From: Eimeria necatrix
Lineage: Eukaryota > Apicomplexa > Conoidasida > Eucoccidiorida > Eimeriidae
Length of the DNA: 18,170 nucleotides
Assembly: GCF_000499385.1 (NCBI RefSeq)
Contig: NW_013654598.1
Location: 1-18,170, forward strand
Reading direction: 5' to 3'
The position numbers were made by a program, and so were the translations under genes. Each line of letters starts with the position of its first letter. The first letter of the stretch is position 1. Below are positions 1 to 9,464 of the stretch, in pieces. Below the pieces are notes generated by a model that was not told the DNA's origin, did not search any database, and saw only the letters and a list, made by a program, of their open reading frames with translations.

Positions 1-1241
1 CGGACAGAGCTGTGTTTTCTTAGTAATTCGCAGCAATTAGCGGCATGTCATGTACGAAAACTGCCTCGAGCACCATGTTTCCTTCGGCGAAAATTAGGGA
101 GTGCGCCACGCTGAATTTGCAGGTAGCTTCAATTGACCACAAGCTGCGAGATGCTCTGCCAATCTGATGCCGAAGTGCAACTTGCTCATATGCACTTTGT
201 GGTTACGTCACGGCTGTGTCCAAGCGTCCTGACTCAGGTTTCTTTTCTCGCCTACTTTGAAAAACTTTCGACGCCGTCCTAACTTCCGTGACAAGCAGAT
301 GATTTACTAGGTGGCTGCTGCATATTTTTCTTCCTTGCGCTCAAATAATAGCTATATTCTCGATGAAGCCCACTAGCACAACAACGTCATCACTTTGCAA
401 CATGTTATTTGCACGCACAGAATGTAGCTGCAGTTATGCCAGTGCTGGATATTTATTTCTTCAGTTTGTATGTTTTGCGCTCAATAGATTGTATATACAG
501 AGCAACGAACAATATGTTCAGCAAGCGTTGCACTGTTGCGAACTGACGGGAGGGGTTGCCCGCTTGCATTAGGGCGCTGCGCTGTTAAAGGGTGTATTTA
601 TTACTTACAATGCATTATTTTGATATTCCCTAGTGAGTGCGCCTTTTTCGCTTCATTGCTTCCTAAAATTGTTGCATTCGAATCCAGTGCAATGATTTTT
701 AAAGTCATGTGAACGTAGCCCGACTGCTTGAATGCAATATACAGATTTGGGCCGATGGGCAATTTACGCCAGTAAAAGTTAATTCAAAGTGTCTGGCTTA
801 GCATGTTTGTGATATTCTTGTGGCAGATCTTTATTCCTACAAGACTGCAAGCATAAGGATCTGGCAGGGTGCAGTTTCCTACATCCCAAACCTATTATTT
901 CGAGCTAGTGGTGGACTCATAGTTAATGCTTTCTCGGTTTTGCATCTCATAAAGATTCGTGGCAGCAGGTCTAGGCCTTCGTGTGGAATCTTCTCGATGT
1001 ACTCTAGGGTTTAGCAGTTACGGGTCAAAGTGAGCAAACTGCTTGGTCCGCATGTAGTGTCAGAGTGTAACATTTTTGGCAGTTGCGTAGGTAGGCAGGC
1101 GTATAATCCTAAACACACGACCTTTGCAACAAAATCTTAGTTCGACCCTTCACACTGCTTCCAAAGCGGCAATCATCGAACACCAGAAAACACCACGATT
1201 TCCTCATCTGAAAAACATTCTTAAATAGTGCGCGCAATCCG
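1..1241. other. Gene-poor stretch, no supported gene
   Basis: I see no convincing coding region here. The only ATG-initiated frame of note is 363-572 (+, 69 codons), which is Cys-rich with no recognisable domain and no longer than chance would give. A second plus-strand frame at 820-1014 lacks an ATG. A TTCGAATCC string near 677 and a TTCGACCC string near 1141 resemble a tRNA B-box, but no cloverleaf can be built around either. The stretch ends at the telomere-like array. Confidence 0.5.
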
Positions 1242-1384
1242 GTTTAGGGTATAGGGTTTCAGAGTTTAGGATTTAGGGTTTAGGGTTTAGGGTTTTAGGG
1301 TTTAGGGTTTAGGGCATAGGGTTTAAGGTGTAGGGTGTAGGGTTTAGGGCGTAGGGTTTAGGGTTTGGGGTTTAGGGTTTAGGG
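1242..1384 (+). repeat. Interstitial telomere-like array, degenerate (TTTAGGG)n
   Basis: About twenty head-to-tail heptamers have their G-rich strand on the plus strand. The perfect unit is TTTAGGG. Diverged units include TATAGGG, CATAGGG, TGTAGGG, CGTAGGG, TTTAAGG, TTTGGGG and an 8-nt TTTTAGGG. The unit is the known telomere repeat of several apicomplexans, other alveolates, stramenopiles and plants. The array is followed by about 17 kb of ordinary sequence and carries many substitutions, so it is interstitial and old rather than a live chromosome end. Its left edge grades into single-copy DNA. Its right edge is sharp and coincides with the start of the dispersed repeat R1. Runs of GGG spaced by three or four bases would allow a G-quadruplex on the plus strand. 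Confidence 0.95.
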
Positions 1385-1747
1385 TTTTCGCTAATCCACC
1401 AGCAGTGCTGCGTGGATATAAACTTGGTCGAAAGTACTAGTTGAGCTTTAGAAGGGGGTTGAAGGAAAGATTGCAAGCATCTCGAACAGCGTGGCCAAGA
1501 CGTGTAGCACTCTTGGTTCTGGTTATGGCTGTCGCACGCAAACATCGCGACTTGCAATGCCCCAGCATAGAACGCCAACTTCCTATGTAGCACACAAACA
1601 TGCAGATTTGCGTTGAAGCTTTCACTTTTCTACATGCAGCGGCATCTGTGAACCACGCGAGCATTACTCGCAAAGCAGTAAGTTGCGCACAGCTGCGTCT
1701 GCCATTGGGCCGCTCTGACACCCAATCCTGTGGAGCGGCGAGACATG
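1385..1747. repeat. Dispersed repeat, copy R1
   Basis: About 360 bp that align along their whole length with 4137-4490 in the same orientation. Shared landmarks include GCAGTGCTGCGTGGATATAA near the left end, AGAAGGGGGTTGAAGGAAAG in the middle and CACTTTTCTACATGCAGCGG towards the right. The first 158 aligned bases differ at 18 positions (about 89% identity). The stretch around 1559-1610 is poorly conserved and contains indels. Changes in the first block fall about equally on all three codon positions, so the repeat does not look like a gene under protein selection, although short frames run through it on both strands. The left end abuts the telomere-like array exactly. Confidence 0.85.
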
Positions 1748-4136
1748 CTTCTTGGTTGTCGAAGGAGTGTCCGGTTGTCAAAGCAATGGAACAGTGGACG
1801 AGGCGTTCTTTACGTCAAACGTTGAAGCTTTGGCCAGGAGCTTTGCTAGCAGCATAGCAAACACAACGTTGCGGTCCACGGCTGTTGCTTGTTCAAACGC
1901 AAAAGCGTCACTGGGTTGCAAACAAAAGACAGTGACACGACTGTCAAACTATATGTCGAACTATGTTGTAAGAGGACTGCGCTGGTGACGATGGCACCAA
2001 AGAAAAGTCGAGCCTTGGTAGTACAATGAAGACACGACTAAATTCTGGTTTTGGGCATCACATTGCTCCAAGCGTGATATCAGTTATTTAGAATATATCT
2101 CCACTACTTCGAATATTTGTTGATTCTTTGTCAGACCCTCGTTGGCTTCGAAGGCGTCGCCTGTACCCTGGTGCCCAATTTGTGCTATAGACGCGAATGT
2201 GTATTGTGCATATTTAACAGTGTTCTAACCCGTGCATTTGTTTGCTGTGCATTCTCAAAGAAACATATTAAATCCAGACGCACACGCAAACGAACACTGA
2301 GCTACCAAAATAGGTCGGTTGTAGCCAACAAAAGGGTGTCCCGTCTTATGAATGTTCGTTGCATCAAAGACTTTATCTGCTATGCCCTCAACAGTAATAC
2401 AGTCAATGATTAAACTACTGGTATATAGAACGTTACTTGCAGATCTGACCGAAGTAAACAGCGGCGCGCTTATTGAAAGACATTGAGCCACACCGCGCGC
2501 ACTTATTGAGAGACCCAAACCACACCCTCACCAAGGTTTGCAGCATCAGGCAGCATAGGCAAAACAGATTTGCCCACATTATTGAATCCCACACGGGTAA
2601 GGTGCAAACGGCGACAAAGGCAGGCGCATGTGGCTTGACTGAGCTGAGTTGCATACATCATACATCCTGTGCTCCAGAACGGCGAGCTAGGATATGTGCA
2701 AAAAATACGTGGGATGCAGATTCTATTTTGTCGCCTTTTCAAGGCTGTACTTTCCTTGGTACGTTAAGCTCGATTTTCTGTGGCTCTGTGAAAGTCTCTT
2801 ATTTGCGTAATATCTGGCCTACTCGACGTTGCATACGCTTGCGCACGTCGGCAAGTTCAGAGAGTTCGACGGGCAAGATATGGCATTGTGTCGCCTAAAT
2901 GAAGCAGCCCTGTTGCAAAAGTTCCTTGTCTGCAGGTTTCCTGCGTGCATCGATATGGCCACTGTAGTTCGCAGGCCACGCAGACTAACGTACGATCTAT
3001 GCGACGGCCAGATACAAACAACGCCGATTGTGCCGCTTCACACCTGGCATCTGCAGCAGTCTGCCTGACACAATTCTCCCTCAGAAACACACGGGCACGC
3101 CGCCGAAGACATCTGTTGGGCATTCACACAGGCTCCCACTCACAATAGTGTAGCGCAGGTCGTTAGCAGCTGCATCCACTTTAATGCAATTCTTTTGCAC
3201 GGGAGGGACGTGTTTTGTAATTGGGCTAGCAAAGAAGAACAATCCATGCCTCTGCTTCGCCCAAGTTGAAGCCAAGCTGACGCTGTGATAGCTACAGCTC
3301 TTTTGATCCTGTGCATTGAAGGCAATGCACGTTATTTTCAACAGGCGCGTATCAAGTGAGCTCAGCTGGCATACTTGAAGAATGATCTGGCAGCCGATCG
3401 CACAGTGAAATTTTTGGTAACTTTCTGGGGCAAATACAGTGCCACTTACGCATAAGCCGACTCCTGGAAAGACGCAAGCACACGTGGCATTACGGATATG
3501 CTGACGACATTGCAGGATCATTGGACGCTCCATTAAAAGCTTCAGAGCACCGTGTTTGGCAATATGTACGGGCAGAGAATTAATTTTCGCCGCACCATCA
3601 AGCGAGACGACGTTATCTTCTGGCCCAGCAATCCCAGCGCTGCGCGCGTCATGTCTCGCACTCTTAAAACATTACGGAACCACAAGATGATTTAGCTGCT
3701 TAGTGCCACTACCTCTTCGCGGCGGATGACCAGAAAATAGACAGACGACGATGGCACAAGAAAAAGAAGCCAGGAGAAAAGCGTCTCCAGGATTGCGTTT
3801 CTTCCTGATGGCAAGGAATGACACGCAACACGCCAGCTTCTTCTGCATCTGGATTCTTGTCAAATCCACATCGTTTTCCAAATAGAGCAAAGCTCGATAC
3901 TTCTGGAAGTCTGGTCCTGTGCCACATTTGGGTGAGCCACGATCATTCACAATGCAGTGCAGGTGTTTGATACATGGATGCTAGTTCCGACGGATATTCC
4001 AACTGCCGCAATTCGAAAAGAATTGCCTGCCAGTGCAAACAAAATGGGAAACTTCAGAGGGAAGTACATCCATCGCGCACCATTTCCTTCATAAGTCCGG
4101 ACTCCAGTAACTGACTCAACATTACACGCTGCTGAT
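1748..4136. other. Gene-poor stretch, no supported gene
   Basis: The longest frames are 2473-2898 (+, 141 codons, no ATG at its listed start) and 3081-3533 (-, 150 codons, ATG start). Neither shows a recognisable domain, a signal peptide or a convincing residue composition. Lengths near 140-150 codons are expected by chance in six frames of this window. The minus-strand frame has a scattered set of cysteines and could hide an exon, but I find no supporting pair of splice sites. I see no simple-sequence repeats or RNA genes in this stretch. Confidence 0.45.
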
Positions 4137-4490
4137 GTTTTAGCTCTCCACGAGCAGTGCTGCGTGGATATAAGCTTGGTCGAAGGTAGCAGTTGAGCCT
4201 TAGAAGGGGGTTGAAGGAAAGATTGCAAGCATCTGGCCCATCTTGGCCAAGCCATGTAGCACTCTTGTTTCTGGTTACAGCTATCGCACGCAAACATCGC
4301 GGCTTGCAGTGACTAAGCGTGATCAAATTCGCACGTCCTTTGCAATGCAGACACAGATTGAAGCGTTCACTTTTCTACATGCAGCGGCATCTGTGAACCA
4401 CGCGAACATTACTCGCAAAGCAGCATGAGTCGGGCGGTTACGTCTGCCACTGGGGCTCCCTGACACGCAATGCTATAGAGCCTGAGATGA
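4137..4490. repeat. Dispersed repeat, copy R2
   Basis: Second copy of the repeat at 1385-1747, in the same orientation and 2.75 kb downstream. The two best conserved blocks are about 4150-4310 and 4355-4430. Between them the copies differ by substitutions and indels. Unlike R1 it has no TTTAGGG tract on its left side, where the preceding sequence is unrelated to that around R1. No terminal inverted repeats, target-site duplication or poly(A) tail is visible, so the class of element is unknown. It may be a telomere-associated repeat, a short non-autonomous element or a remnant of a larger duplication. Confidence 0.85.
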
Positions 4491-4897
4491 TTGAAATCGT
4501 ACTTGGTTTGTTGCTGCTGTGTTACAGTAAAGAGTTGGGCAAGAATTGAGTCCTCAACATCACTGCGCATGCGGCGAGAATGAATGAGGGGCCAATGCAT
4601 ATTACGTATGCCACTACGGAATTACATACCTCCTGGAAAACAACCGGTTGTCGTCCACACGTTAACTGTAGAATGACGATGGAAAATTCTGAGGTATTGC
4701 CTGTTCTCAAACCGCGTCAACTCCACTGCCTTGTGTGACGCAGCGTCGGCTGAGTGGCATCTGGTTTATACGCTTCACTGAACTCTCGATTCTGCTTAGG
4801 GTGCAGAGGGTCGCGACTATGAAACATCGTTTTATTAGAAGTTGTCCCCATTATTTGCGTACTGGTGGTAAGCGAAGGAAACCTGCAAAAAAAGGTT

Positions 4898-5200
4898 ATG
4901 GTAATGTTCTTGCTCATGTCGGCTTCGGCACGCGCACGGGCTGTGCTGCGAAAAACCATACTAGCTGCATATTATGCAAGAGAAATATATAATAGTTTCT
5001 TTGCTTGCATTGGCACGGCCTACAGCCAAGCAAAAGAAACAGGGAGTTTTGAATCTAGCAAAATATCTACGCAGTTATCTGAATTAATAAAAGTAGCATG
5101 CCCTGAATGCCGTTGCGCTTTCACAGGAAAGAAGCTTGAAACAATTCGTCTGCTGTTGGGACTTGCCAGCTGGAAGAAGCTTTATTCACAAACCCAGTAA
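4898..5200 (+). CDS. Candidate small ORF or last exon, hypothetical protein
   Basis: An ATG-to-TAA frame of 100 codons. The predicted protein begins with a short hydrophobic stretch (MVMFLLMSA) followed by several Arg residues, which is only weakly signal-peptide-like. The rest is a mix of helical and polar segments, with a CPECRC cluster at about residues 67-72 and a hydrophobic, Leu-rich tail. No family is recognised. An alternative reading is a last exon starting inside the frame, because a pyrimidine-containing run ending in CCTACAG lies near 5027. The frame stays open about 19 codons upstream of the ATG, back to a TGA. The length is within chance expectation, so the support is protein-like composition only. 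Confidence 0.3.
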   Translation: MVMFLLMSASARARAVLRKTILAAYYAREIYNSFFACIGTAYSQAKETGSFESSKISTQLSELIKVACPECRCAFTGKKLETIRLLLGLASWKKLYSQTQ

Positions 5201-5371
5201 GATGCGGCACGTCCTGCTCCTTAAACGTGTAACACATGCCACTAGATGGCAGCCTGCTGCTTGCAGAGAAAACTGCCGGGTAAGCATGTGTAATACAATT
5301 CGAGCCCCGGAATACCCCATGGTAATACCCCGCAAGAACCAGCAGCTTTAAATCTACGGCCCTTTTGCAAG

Positions 5372-5607
5372 AGAGAGAGAGTTCGTTCATAGTTGGGCCA
5401 AGGCACAATACACCTGCGCACTCTGAACATAATGTAGCGCTGGAACTGCATATCAAAATGACAGCTTACAGCTTTGACCACGCGCGCTATTGGTGCCTAA
5501 AAGCTGGAGATGCAGTTCTGTCGTACACCCGCAAGGCCAGGAATTGCTTACGAATGAACTGTCAATATGCTTTCACTGCTTTTGGTCATAAGGCACTTAA
5601 CCATTAG
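5372..5607 (+). CDS. Candidate exon, hypothetical protein
   Basis: An open frame ends in TAG at 5605-5607. It is preceded by CCTTTTGCAAG, a plausible splice acceptor, and by a short GA run. The C-terminal half is rich in Tyr, Cys and basic residues. An internal ATG (5458) would give a 49-residue product. It sits 170 bp after the 4898-5200 frame on the same strand, so the two could be alternative pieces of one transcription unit. No domain is recognised. An opposing minus-strand frame (5121-5456) overlaps both and is an alternative reading of the same bases. Confidence 0.2.
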
Positions 5608-7423
5608 TTGTTTCTGCAAGCTCTTTTTTTGCCAAAACACATTGCCGAAACGCACAAACCAGAAGGAAATAACAAGGATAGGGCACAATCTACGAAACTC
5701 TGACGGAAGGTAGGCATAGCAATATTCAAGGCATTTGCAACCAGGGAGAAGGCCAACAGTTCACTCCCCGTCCAAGCACGAAGCAAAGACATAAACATCA
5801 CCTACATCCCTAAATCACGAAGACCATTGCGGATTAAACTTGAGACGGAAAATTTCGCTTCTTGCGCAGCTAATGTAGATCAAAGCTGCCTTGCAGGACA
5901 GGGCAGTCACTACACGCCGCACAGGCATCCCTTGAAATGTTTCGTGCCAACAAGCTTTAAGGGATCGCGTAGACTTTCTACAATGCTGTATACAAGTTCA
6001 CGTGCGTCGGCAGTACTGGGCAAGTCATGTCCTCCGAGTGGCCTCCATGTCCACTTCGGGGTTGAGAAGATATCCAGAAGATATCCAGCTATCTGATGCA
6101 CTAATTTTGAGACACTGCCAAGAGTAGGCATTTGAGTCGCATGCCTGGCCGTCTGCAGCTGCCACGCAACCGACACCTCGTATCATCTTTACGAGAAAGA
6201 CGCTGATGTTGAATCTCATGCCGCCCACAGTCAGGCTTTCAAGCATCAAAAAAAGTGCGCGGCCAGGTTTTCAACGGCGGCTAGATGTGTGAGGGAAACC
6301 CTGCAGTGCAATAGGTAGACTTCAGGGGAACGGTCGAGAGGAGGGCCCATCATCCTAGCTCCTCTTCTCCTCCGAAATGTCCGGTGACAGGCTCCTGAAA
6401 TGTTCGGTGATACAGCTTACTTGGAAATGCCACTTCAGGAAGCGAGAAGGCTGGCACGGTTCGGCAAAGCGGAGCTTGCGGGAGAAAGCGCCTTCTGTGG
6501 GTTTGTGGATGTGCCTGCTAGTTGACAAAGCTGTGTTGCTCACGTCCATGTTTTGTTATATCCGTCAATGGCCATTTTAACGGTGTATCTGCTGGTGGAT
6601 CACGATGTGAATATGGGGACTAGGCTTAACGGTCGGAACTCTTCATGTAGTGTGCAGCACTATAACGTTGCGCCCGTATAGCCTCCCACGGTGGTACCGT
6701 TTACTATTCTACATATGAAATATGAATAGAGAGGCCATAGCTAGGGAAAACTTGCCCTCGTTGCATACTAAGTTTAGGGTGTTCTACTGGAAGGTCAGGC
6801 ACTGGGGCTAGCATTATACAGCGTGCGGGAAAACGCGATACAACAGACACCGACGGGAGGCTGAACAGCAGGGAAACATGAATAACTATGCATTGAAGGC
6901 TATTTTCGAATGCCTTTATCCCTGATGAATATCTGCGCGCCTGTGTAGCGAGGTACGAAAACCATGTAGGGGCGCGGCAAGCCTTGCACACCATACTGTA
7001 GCCGCAGATGCAACAACTCCCGGGTCGGTTCTGGACAACGCGAGGCCTCGTAGTACTGGAATGTCCCTCAACCTGCGCTAAAAGTGTGCGTTCAAGAAAT
7101 AAAAGTCGAAGTGTTGGAGGATTTTGCCTCCGAAACGGGCTAACGAGTGCGTTCTCCGTGCCAACATTCCAAAAGCAACATTGCACCATTCGTGAGGCCA
7201 ATGACGAGAACAAATCCAGCGAAGGCCCCAGAAAACTGTTTTGGTGGCAAAAAAACGAGTATAAACTACTCTCTTCAATTGTTGAAGTTCTTTTTTCAGC
7301 CTTATGCTACGGTGGAATAAGACGTTGTCTACACAACTAACCCGAGGCTTCATCCCTGTGTCGCAGATAAGGGAGTGCTTTTCTCATTCTCTTTGTTACT
7401 CTTTGTCGCTTTTATATAAAAAG
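5608..7423. other. Gene-poor stretch with one long minus-strand frame
   Basis: Most of this stretch holds no supported gene. A short tandem duplication of AGATATCCAG(A/C) lies at 6068-6089. A minus-strand frame at 5604-5801 encodes a hydrophobic, signal-like start but no recognisable protein. The longest frame of the window lies at 6704-7189 and is listed separately. A pyrimidine-rich run (TCTCATTCTCTTTGTTACTC and on) at 7382-7412 leads into the candidate exon at 7424. Confidence 0.4.
6704..7189 (-). CDS. Longest ORF of the window, unrecognised, Cys cluster
   Basis: An ATG-to-TAG frame of 161 codons, extendable to 169 with a non-ATG start. Around residues 59-71 it contains a CCIC...CKAC cluster (Cys-Cys-x-Cys, five residues, then Cys-x-x-Cys), followed by Thr/Trp/Phe. 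A hydrophobic stretch (IVIHVSLLFSLPSVSVVS) lies near residues 112-129. The paired cysteines could bind zinc, but no known finger spacing is matched and nothing else identifies a family. A maximum frame of 140-170 codons is expected by chance here, so this may be noise. It is listed because it is the longest frame and has a possible metal site. Confidence 0.15.
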   Translation of the reverse strand: MVQCCFWNVGTENALVSPFRRQNPPTLRLLFLERTLLAQVEGHSSTTRPRVVQNRPGSCCICGYSMVCKACRAPTWFSYLATQARRYSSGIKAFENSLQCIVIHVSLLFSLPSVSVVSRFPARCIMLAPVPDLPVEHPKLSMQRGQVFPSYGLSIHISYVE

Positions 7424-7656
7424 TGTCGGCTTGCTACCCCGTGAAGCTAGTCGAGTATTCTGACGCATCAAAACACTGGTGGAACGGCCGAGCTGAGCTC
7501 GGCTTCATTACAAAGAATTCTAGCCTGTCAGCGTTTTATTGTCTCTACTCATTGAAAGCGCGAAAACAAACAATACAAATCTATCGACCATATTTTTTTG
7601 GTGACCCAGTAAAGTGGAAGAACTTGCTGTTCGACGAGTGTATACTTCGATGGTAG
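7424..7656 (+). CDS. Candidate last exon, hypothetical protein
   Basis: A strong pyrimidine tract upstream (CTTTGTTACTCTTTGTCGCTTTTATATAAAAAG) ends in an AG acceptor at 7422-7423. An open frame of about 77 codons then ends in TAG. The predicted peptide is rich in aromatic residues (YSDASKHWWNGRAELGF near the start, IYRPYFFGDP and KWKNLLFDE later), which is unusual for chance translation of this DNA. There is no ATG at the 5' end, so it needs an upstream exon, and I could not find one convincingly. A possible donor (CCA|GTAAAG) lies inside near 7608. No family is recognised. Confidence 0.3.
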
Positions 7657-7686
7657 CATCAAAGTCCCTTCCGAACTCCAAACGCA

Positions 7687-7714
7687 CGGAACCACGTGTC
7701 CGGAACCACGTGTG
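7687..7714. repeat. 14-bp tandem duplication carrying two CACGTG sites
   Basis: CGGAACCACGTGTC at 7687-7700 is followed directly by CGGAACCACGTGTG at 7701-7714, identical except for the last base. Each copy contains the palindrome CACGTG (7693-7698 and 7707-7712), which is a binding core for bHLH/bZIP-type factors in many eukaryotes. It lies 30 bp after the stop of the candidate exon at 7424-7656. The duplication is certain. A regulatory role is only a possibility. Confidence 0.85.
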
Positions 7715-7739
7715 AAACAATTTGAGCTTCTTCAGTAAA

Positions 7740-7830
7740 GCCAACTTTATTTGTATGGGTAAATTCTACTCGCACATTAACTGCAGAGCTAACTTTATTT
7801 GTATGAGTAACAGCTACTTAGAGATTAAAA
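7740..7830. repeat. 48-bp imperfect tandem duplication
   Basis: Two adjacent copies begin at 7740 and 7788. The first 23 bases of each (GCYAACTTTATTTGTATGRG then TAA) differ at two positions. A matching CTACT follows after a short mismatch, and ATTAA ends each copy. The second copy fades out around 7830. It lies just downstream of the CACGTG duplication, so this 150-bp stretch contains two independent small duplications, consistent with slippage or repair. No coding meaning is seen. Confidence 0.8.
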
Positions 7831-8804
7831 GTTTTTAGTGCTCTCAAGGTTGGTTCTATTTGGCGAAGCTCTTAATCGAGAGTTTGGATCCAGGACGTAG
7901 TTGAAACAGCTCAGGGGGCCCTGTTTCTTAGGACAGTCGCTAGACACATCTGCTTCCACTTTGCTGCATGTAGTGGTACGTTGAGAGGGGCCTGACATCT
8001 AAGTCTGGTTGTTCTTCTATGAAAGCTTATCTGCAACGTTTACGAACCTCTCACAGTAAAACGCGTAGGAAAAAGTGCAGAGTGCTAATAGGAGTATCTA
8101 CATGGAAACTCCATTGGGTGGTACAACTTGAGTTGGATGGAGAAGCTCTACCCACCAACCTCTTGGTGCTAACAAAACAATCCTGAAACGTTGTTGTGTT
8201 GAGAGGAAAGAAATGCTGATTGTCTGGGTTGTAAACGTAAATATGGCAGACTACCGTTTTCGTCAGGTGGCCTATTGTACTCGTATGTGGAAGTAGCAAC
8301 AATTCGAGCCCCAAAAATGCTGCCCACAATGTAAAACTAATAAGCAGAAGTCCATTCATTTGCTCCTGCTTTGTATGATGCGCAGCTAGAACTCTCGTGT
8401 GGAGTGCTTTCCTCACAAAGCTTGTGTGTTATGGCCAGGGTTGCGCTCACTCCGCAACCAGCACGCACTCACTCAGGCAGTGATGGCAAAGGCTTGTTCA
8501 AGGCCTCACTTTAGGAAGGAAGCCGGTGCATATAAAAATGCTGGACACCCCACTCTGCACAACAGGGACAATACACAGGCAAAAATTTTCCACGTGAAGA
8601 GCCACAAAGTTAGCATTAGCGCTAGCACTTTTGGTGTACTGGGGAGTACAACCGAATGGGCAGGCACTTCTAACAATGCATTTGCGTGCTCATACTATAA
8701 GGCACATACGTAAATGAGGAGCGCACAAAACATCGTTTGAGCTATTGCATTGTTGAGGAACCGTTCTATAGTGAAAGCTTCTGGATCCTGTGTCGCTCTT
8801 CACC
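7831..8804. other. No supported gene
   Basis: Only short frames occur here: 8051-8416 (-, 121 codons) and 8399-8713 (+, 104 codons). Neither shows a recognisable domain. The plus-strand one has no ATG at its 5' end. No repeats or RNA genes are seen. If the minus-strand frame at 8805-9113 is part of a gene, its downstream exons would have to lie in this stretch, but none could be identified by eye. Confidence 0.4.
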
Positions 8805-9113
8805 TTATCTGCTCCGTTGTTGTATTTCTCTCGAAAGCAACTCACAGCCGTCACAGATGGCTCTCGGTTCCAACGAACAGAACTGTTTCTTCCTCGTATT
8901 TTTGCAGACTTTTGCAAGCTCTAGGTCCAAAAGCGCGCAATAAAGCTCTCTGACCACGGCGAGAAACTTACGGCGTCGCTCACCCTGTATGATGTGCAGA
9001 AACGAGCCATCTGCGAGAAATAAACCTCCCTGCAGCTGAGTGTCTGCGCCGGAGTCGCTGATTTGCGTGCGTTGCATGCTTTTTTCACTTTGGGCACTCT
9101 GCCAAGCAAACAT
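8805..9113 (-). CDS. Candidate exon/ORF with weak BLUF-domain resemblance
   Basis: An ATG-to-TAA frame of 102 codons. Residues 28-44 (QGGLFLADGSFLHIIQG) resemble the core of the BLUF flavin photoreceptor domain, where the family pattern is roughly TG-x-L-hydrophobic-x-x-DG-x-F-x-Q-hydrophobic-hydrophobic-x-G. Here the flavin-contacting Gln of that strand is replaced by His40, so even if homologous it would not have normal BLUF photochemistry. The following VVRELY and a D-x-x-x-x-x-V stretch could match the next helix. Exon-like signals fit: acceptor-like ACTCAGCTGCAG ends at 9030, and donor-like GTGAGC (8983-8978) and GTAAGT (8971-8966) lie just past the motif. A second minus-strand frame upstream (ATG at 9289) starts with LTYFVEAREIPATSRLDIRK, which loosely resembles a BLUF first strand and helix, but it is in another frame and needs an intron. 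Chance resemblance remains quite possible. Confidence 0.25.
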   Translation of the reverse strand: MFAWQSAQSEKSMQRTQISDSGADTQLQGGLFLADGSFLHIIQGERRRKFLAVVRELYCALLDLELAKVCKNTRKKQFCSLEPRAICDGCELLSREIQQRSR

Positions 9114-9464
9114 CTGTTGGGGCTCATTTTGCTGGTGAAATACTTTGTGGAATGCAGCCAGAGGCGGCTATAAGGAAGCAATCGACGATGAAGCTTCCGA
9201 ATATCCAAGCGGGAGGTTGCAGGAATCTCACGCGCCTCCACAAAATACGTCAAGCTGTACGTGAACTCAGAGCACTGGAGCGCAGTCATTGCTTTAATTT
9301 GGAACTTTTACCGTAGCCACCCAAGGCGTCAAGCACCGCTGCAGAACAGGTAAATGTTAATGACCGGTTTCACCTATGCAGATGTTAATTTTCATCAATT
9401 GAAGCAACAGCGAGCATATTTAAATTGAAAAAGGGGAAAATTCATTCAAAATTTCCTGTTTCAG

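Noticed and set aside
660..700. TTCGAATCC string as a tRNA T-loop
   Set aside because: The flanking bases cannot form a T stem, and no A-box or acceptor stem fits. The similar string near 1141 fails the same way.
2473..2898. 141-codon plus-strand ORF as a gene
   Set aside because: No ATG at the start, no recognisable motif, a His/Arg/Cys-heavy composition typical of chance translation, and overlap with equally open minus-strand frames.
3081..3533. 150-codon minus-strand ORF as a gene
   Set aside because: Length is within chance for six frames of this window, and no domain, splice site or duplicated copy supports it.
1385..4490. R1/R2 as copies of a protein-coding gene (frames such as FTFLHAAASVNHA appear in both)
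   Set aside because: Differences in the first aligned block are spread over all codon positions (7, 7 and 4), and the frames differ in stops and indels, so shared peptides follow simply from shared DNA.
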